A stretch of DNA of 64,000 bases from Glaciihabitans tibetensis (GTDB lineage Bacteria > Actinomycetota > Actinomycetes > Actinomycetales > Microbacteriaceae). The notes below the pieces were generated by a model. It was not told where the DNA came from, ran no database searches, and saw only the letters and a program-made list of their open reading frames with translations. Of the stretch, positions 63,544 to 64,000 are shown in pieces; position 1 is the stretch's first letter, and each line of letters begins with the position of its first letter. A program made the position numbers and the translations under genes. The stretch lies in NCBI RefSeq assembly GCF_003003265.1, contig NZ_PVTL01000006.1, positions 276,729 through 340,728 of the forward strand, given 5' to 3'.

Positions 63544-64000
63544 GTCGATTTGCGGTTGGTCTCCTTCTAGCCACGAGCCTGGTCCCAACCGGCGTCACCC
63601 AACCTCAATCGCCCGCTGACGATTGTGCGCGAGCCGACCGCCTATGGCAGGACTGCGCCACGGTCAACGGATCGATTTATGGCGAGAACGCGGTCCTCGA
63701 CGGATTCGAAGGCAGTAGCGGCGCCGACTCTGCAACCCCGCCGCGCACACCATCAGGTTGGAGCAACCCAGCGCCCGCCCCAATACCCGAACGTGAGGAC
63801 CCCGCCGCGTTCGCGCAGCGGACCGATGAGTTTGGCTTTCTGTTCAACATTCAGATTGATCGGCCGTGCACTGATCCCACTATCGCCACCTGCGCCGAAG
63901 TCGAGCCGGTCACCCTTGAGGACATCGCAAGCTTCCATCCCGATACCGGCACCACCCAGATGGAACCCAACGGGTGGACCATCGCCGGACTCCCCACAAA
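63528..64000 (+). CDS. secreted PKD-domain-like protein, cut by the window edge
   Basis: The ATG at 63528 overlaps the preceding gene. The frame stays open to the last base, so the 3' end is missing. It begins with a signal peptide (RFAVGLLLATSLVP). A Cys-containing region with 'DDCARADRLWQDCATVNG', 'NIQIDRPCTDPTIATCAEVE' and 'PVTLEDIASFHPDTGTTQME' leads to 'PNGWTIAGLPT'. I recognise this as the start of actinobacterial secreted proteins that carry a PKD-like domain further on; that domain would be outside the window. Confidence 0.7.
   Translation, partial: MSSVVGRFAVGLLLATSLVPTGVTQPQSPADDCARADRLWQDCATVNGSIYGENAVLDGFEGSSGADSATPPRTPSGWSNPAPAPIPEREDPAAFAQRTDEFGFLFNIQIDRPCTDPTIATCAEVEPVTLEDIASFHPDTGTTQMEPNGWTIAGLPT

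Overview
The window is high-GC actinobacterial DNA. GTG and TTG starts, 1-4 base start/stop overlaps, a mycobacterial-type SigK/RskA pair, a 13E12-type (DUF222) HNH protein, DUF1206 and an LPXTG surface protein with DUF5979 repeats together suggest a Microbacteriaceae-like organism. The family-level call is inference. Nearly all of it reads as chromosome; about 7 kb (roughly 45.3-52.5 kb) is AT-richer and looks like a decayed integrated element next to a tRNA-Lys gene.

0-24 kb, sugar and surface metabolism. A sugar ABC importer (binding lipoprotein plus two permeases, no own ATPase) is followed by a LacI regulator. Then come a META-domain lipoprotein, the 13E12-type HNH protein with SOS-box-like motifs upstream, a GH43 glycosidase, the biotin transporter BioY, and galTK divergent from a DeoR regulator with two copies of a GATATC-centred palindrome between them. 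An aldose 1-epimerase and small conserved proteins follow, then an isochorismatase-fold enzyme divergent from a TetR regulator, a TupA-like ATP-grasp protein, and a translationally coupled block of four glycosyltransferases.

24-35 kb, surface locus. A DUF1206 membrane protein precedes a 1641-residue secreted repeat protein whose last DUF5979 repeat and LPXTG anchor lie in another frame because of a single-base shift. Just upstream on the same strand is a 671-residue fusion of an ECF-like sigma factor, a zinc-binding anti-sigma motif, a membrane segment, a Pro/Glu-rich stalk and Ig-like domains. A TPM-domain membrane protein is divergent from it.

35-44 kb, transport. An RpiR/SIS regulator, a metallophosphoesterase and an AfuABC/FbpABC-type importer (binding protein, fused permease, ATPase) lie in a row and suggest uptake of a phosphorylated organic compound. 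They converge on a TetR-MMPL transporter operon.

44-52.6 kb, remnants and island. Broken alpha/beta-hydrolase and CGNR genes are followed by low-GC genes of mostly unknown function, an XRE + ImmA/IrrE pair divergent from an unknown operon across a perfect 20-bp inverted repeat, a defective tyrosine integrase, and tRNA-Lys(TTT).

52.6-64 kb, conserved chromosome. SigK-like sigma and RskA-like anti-sigma with a structured 5' leader, then pstSCAB with a candidate PHO box, a Nudix/histidine-phosphatase (MutT1-like) protein, polyphosphate kinase, and two secreted or membrane proteins; the last one runs off the right edge.
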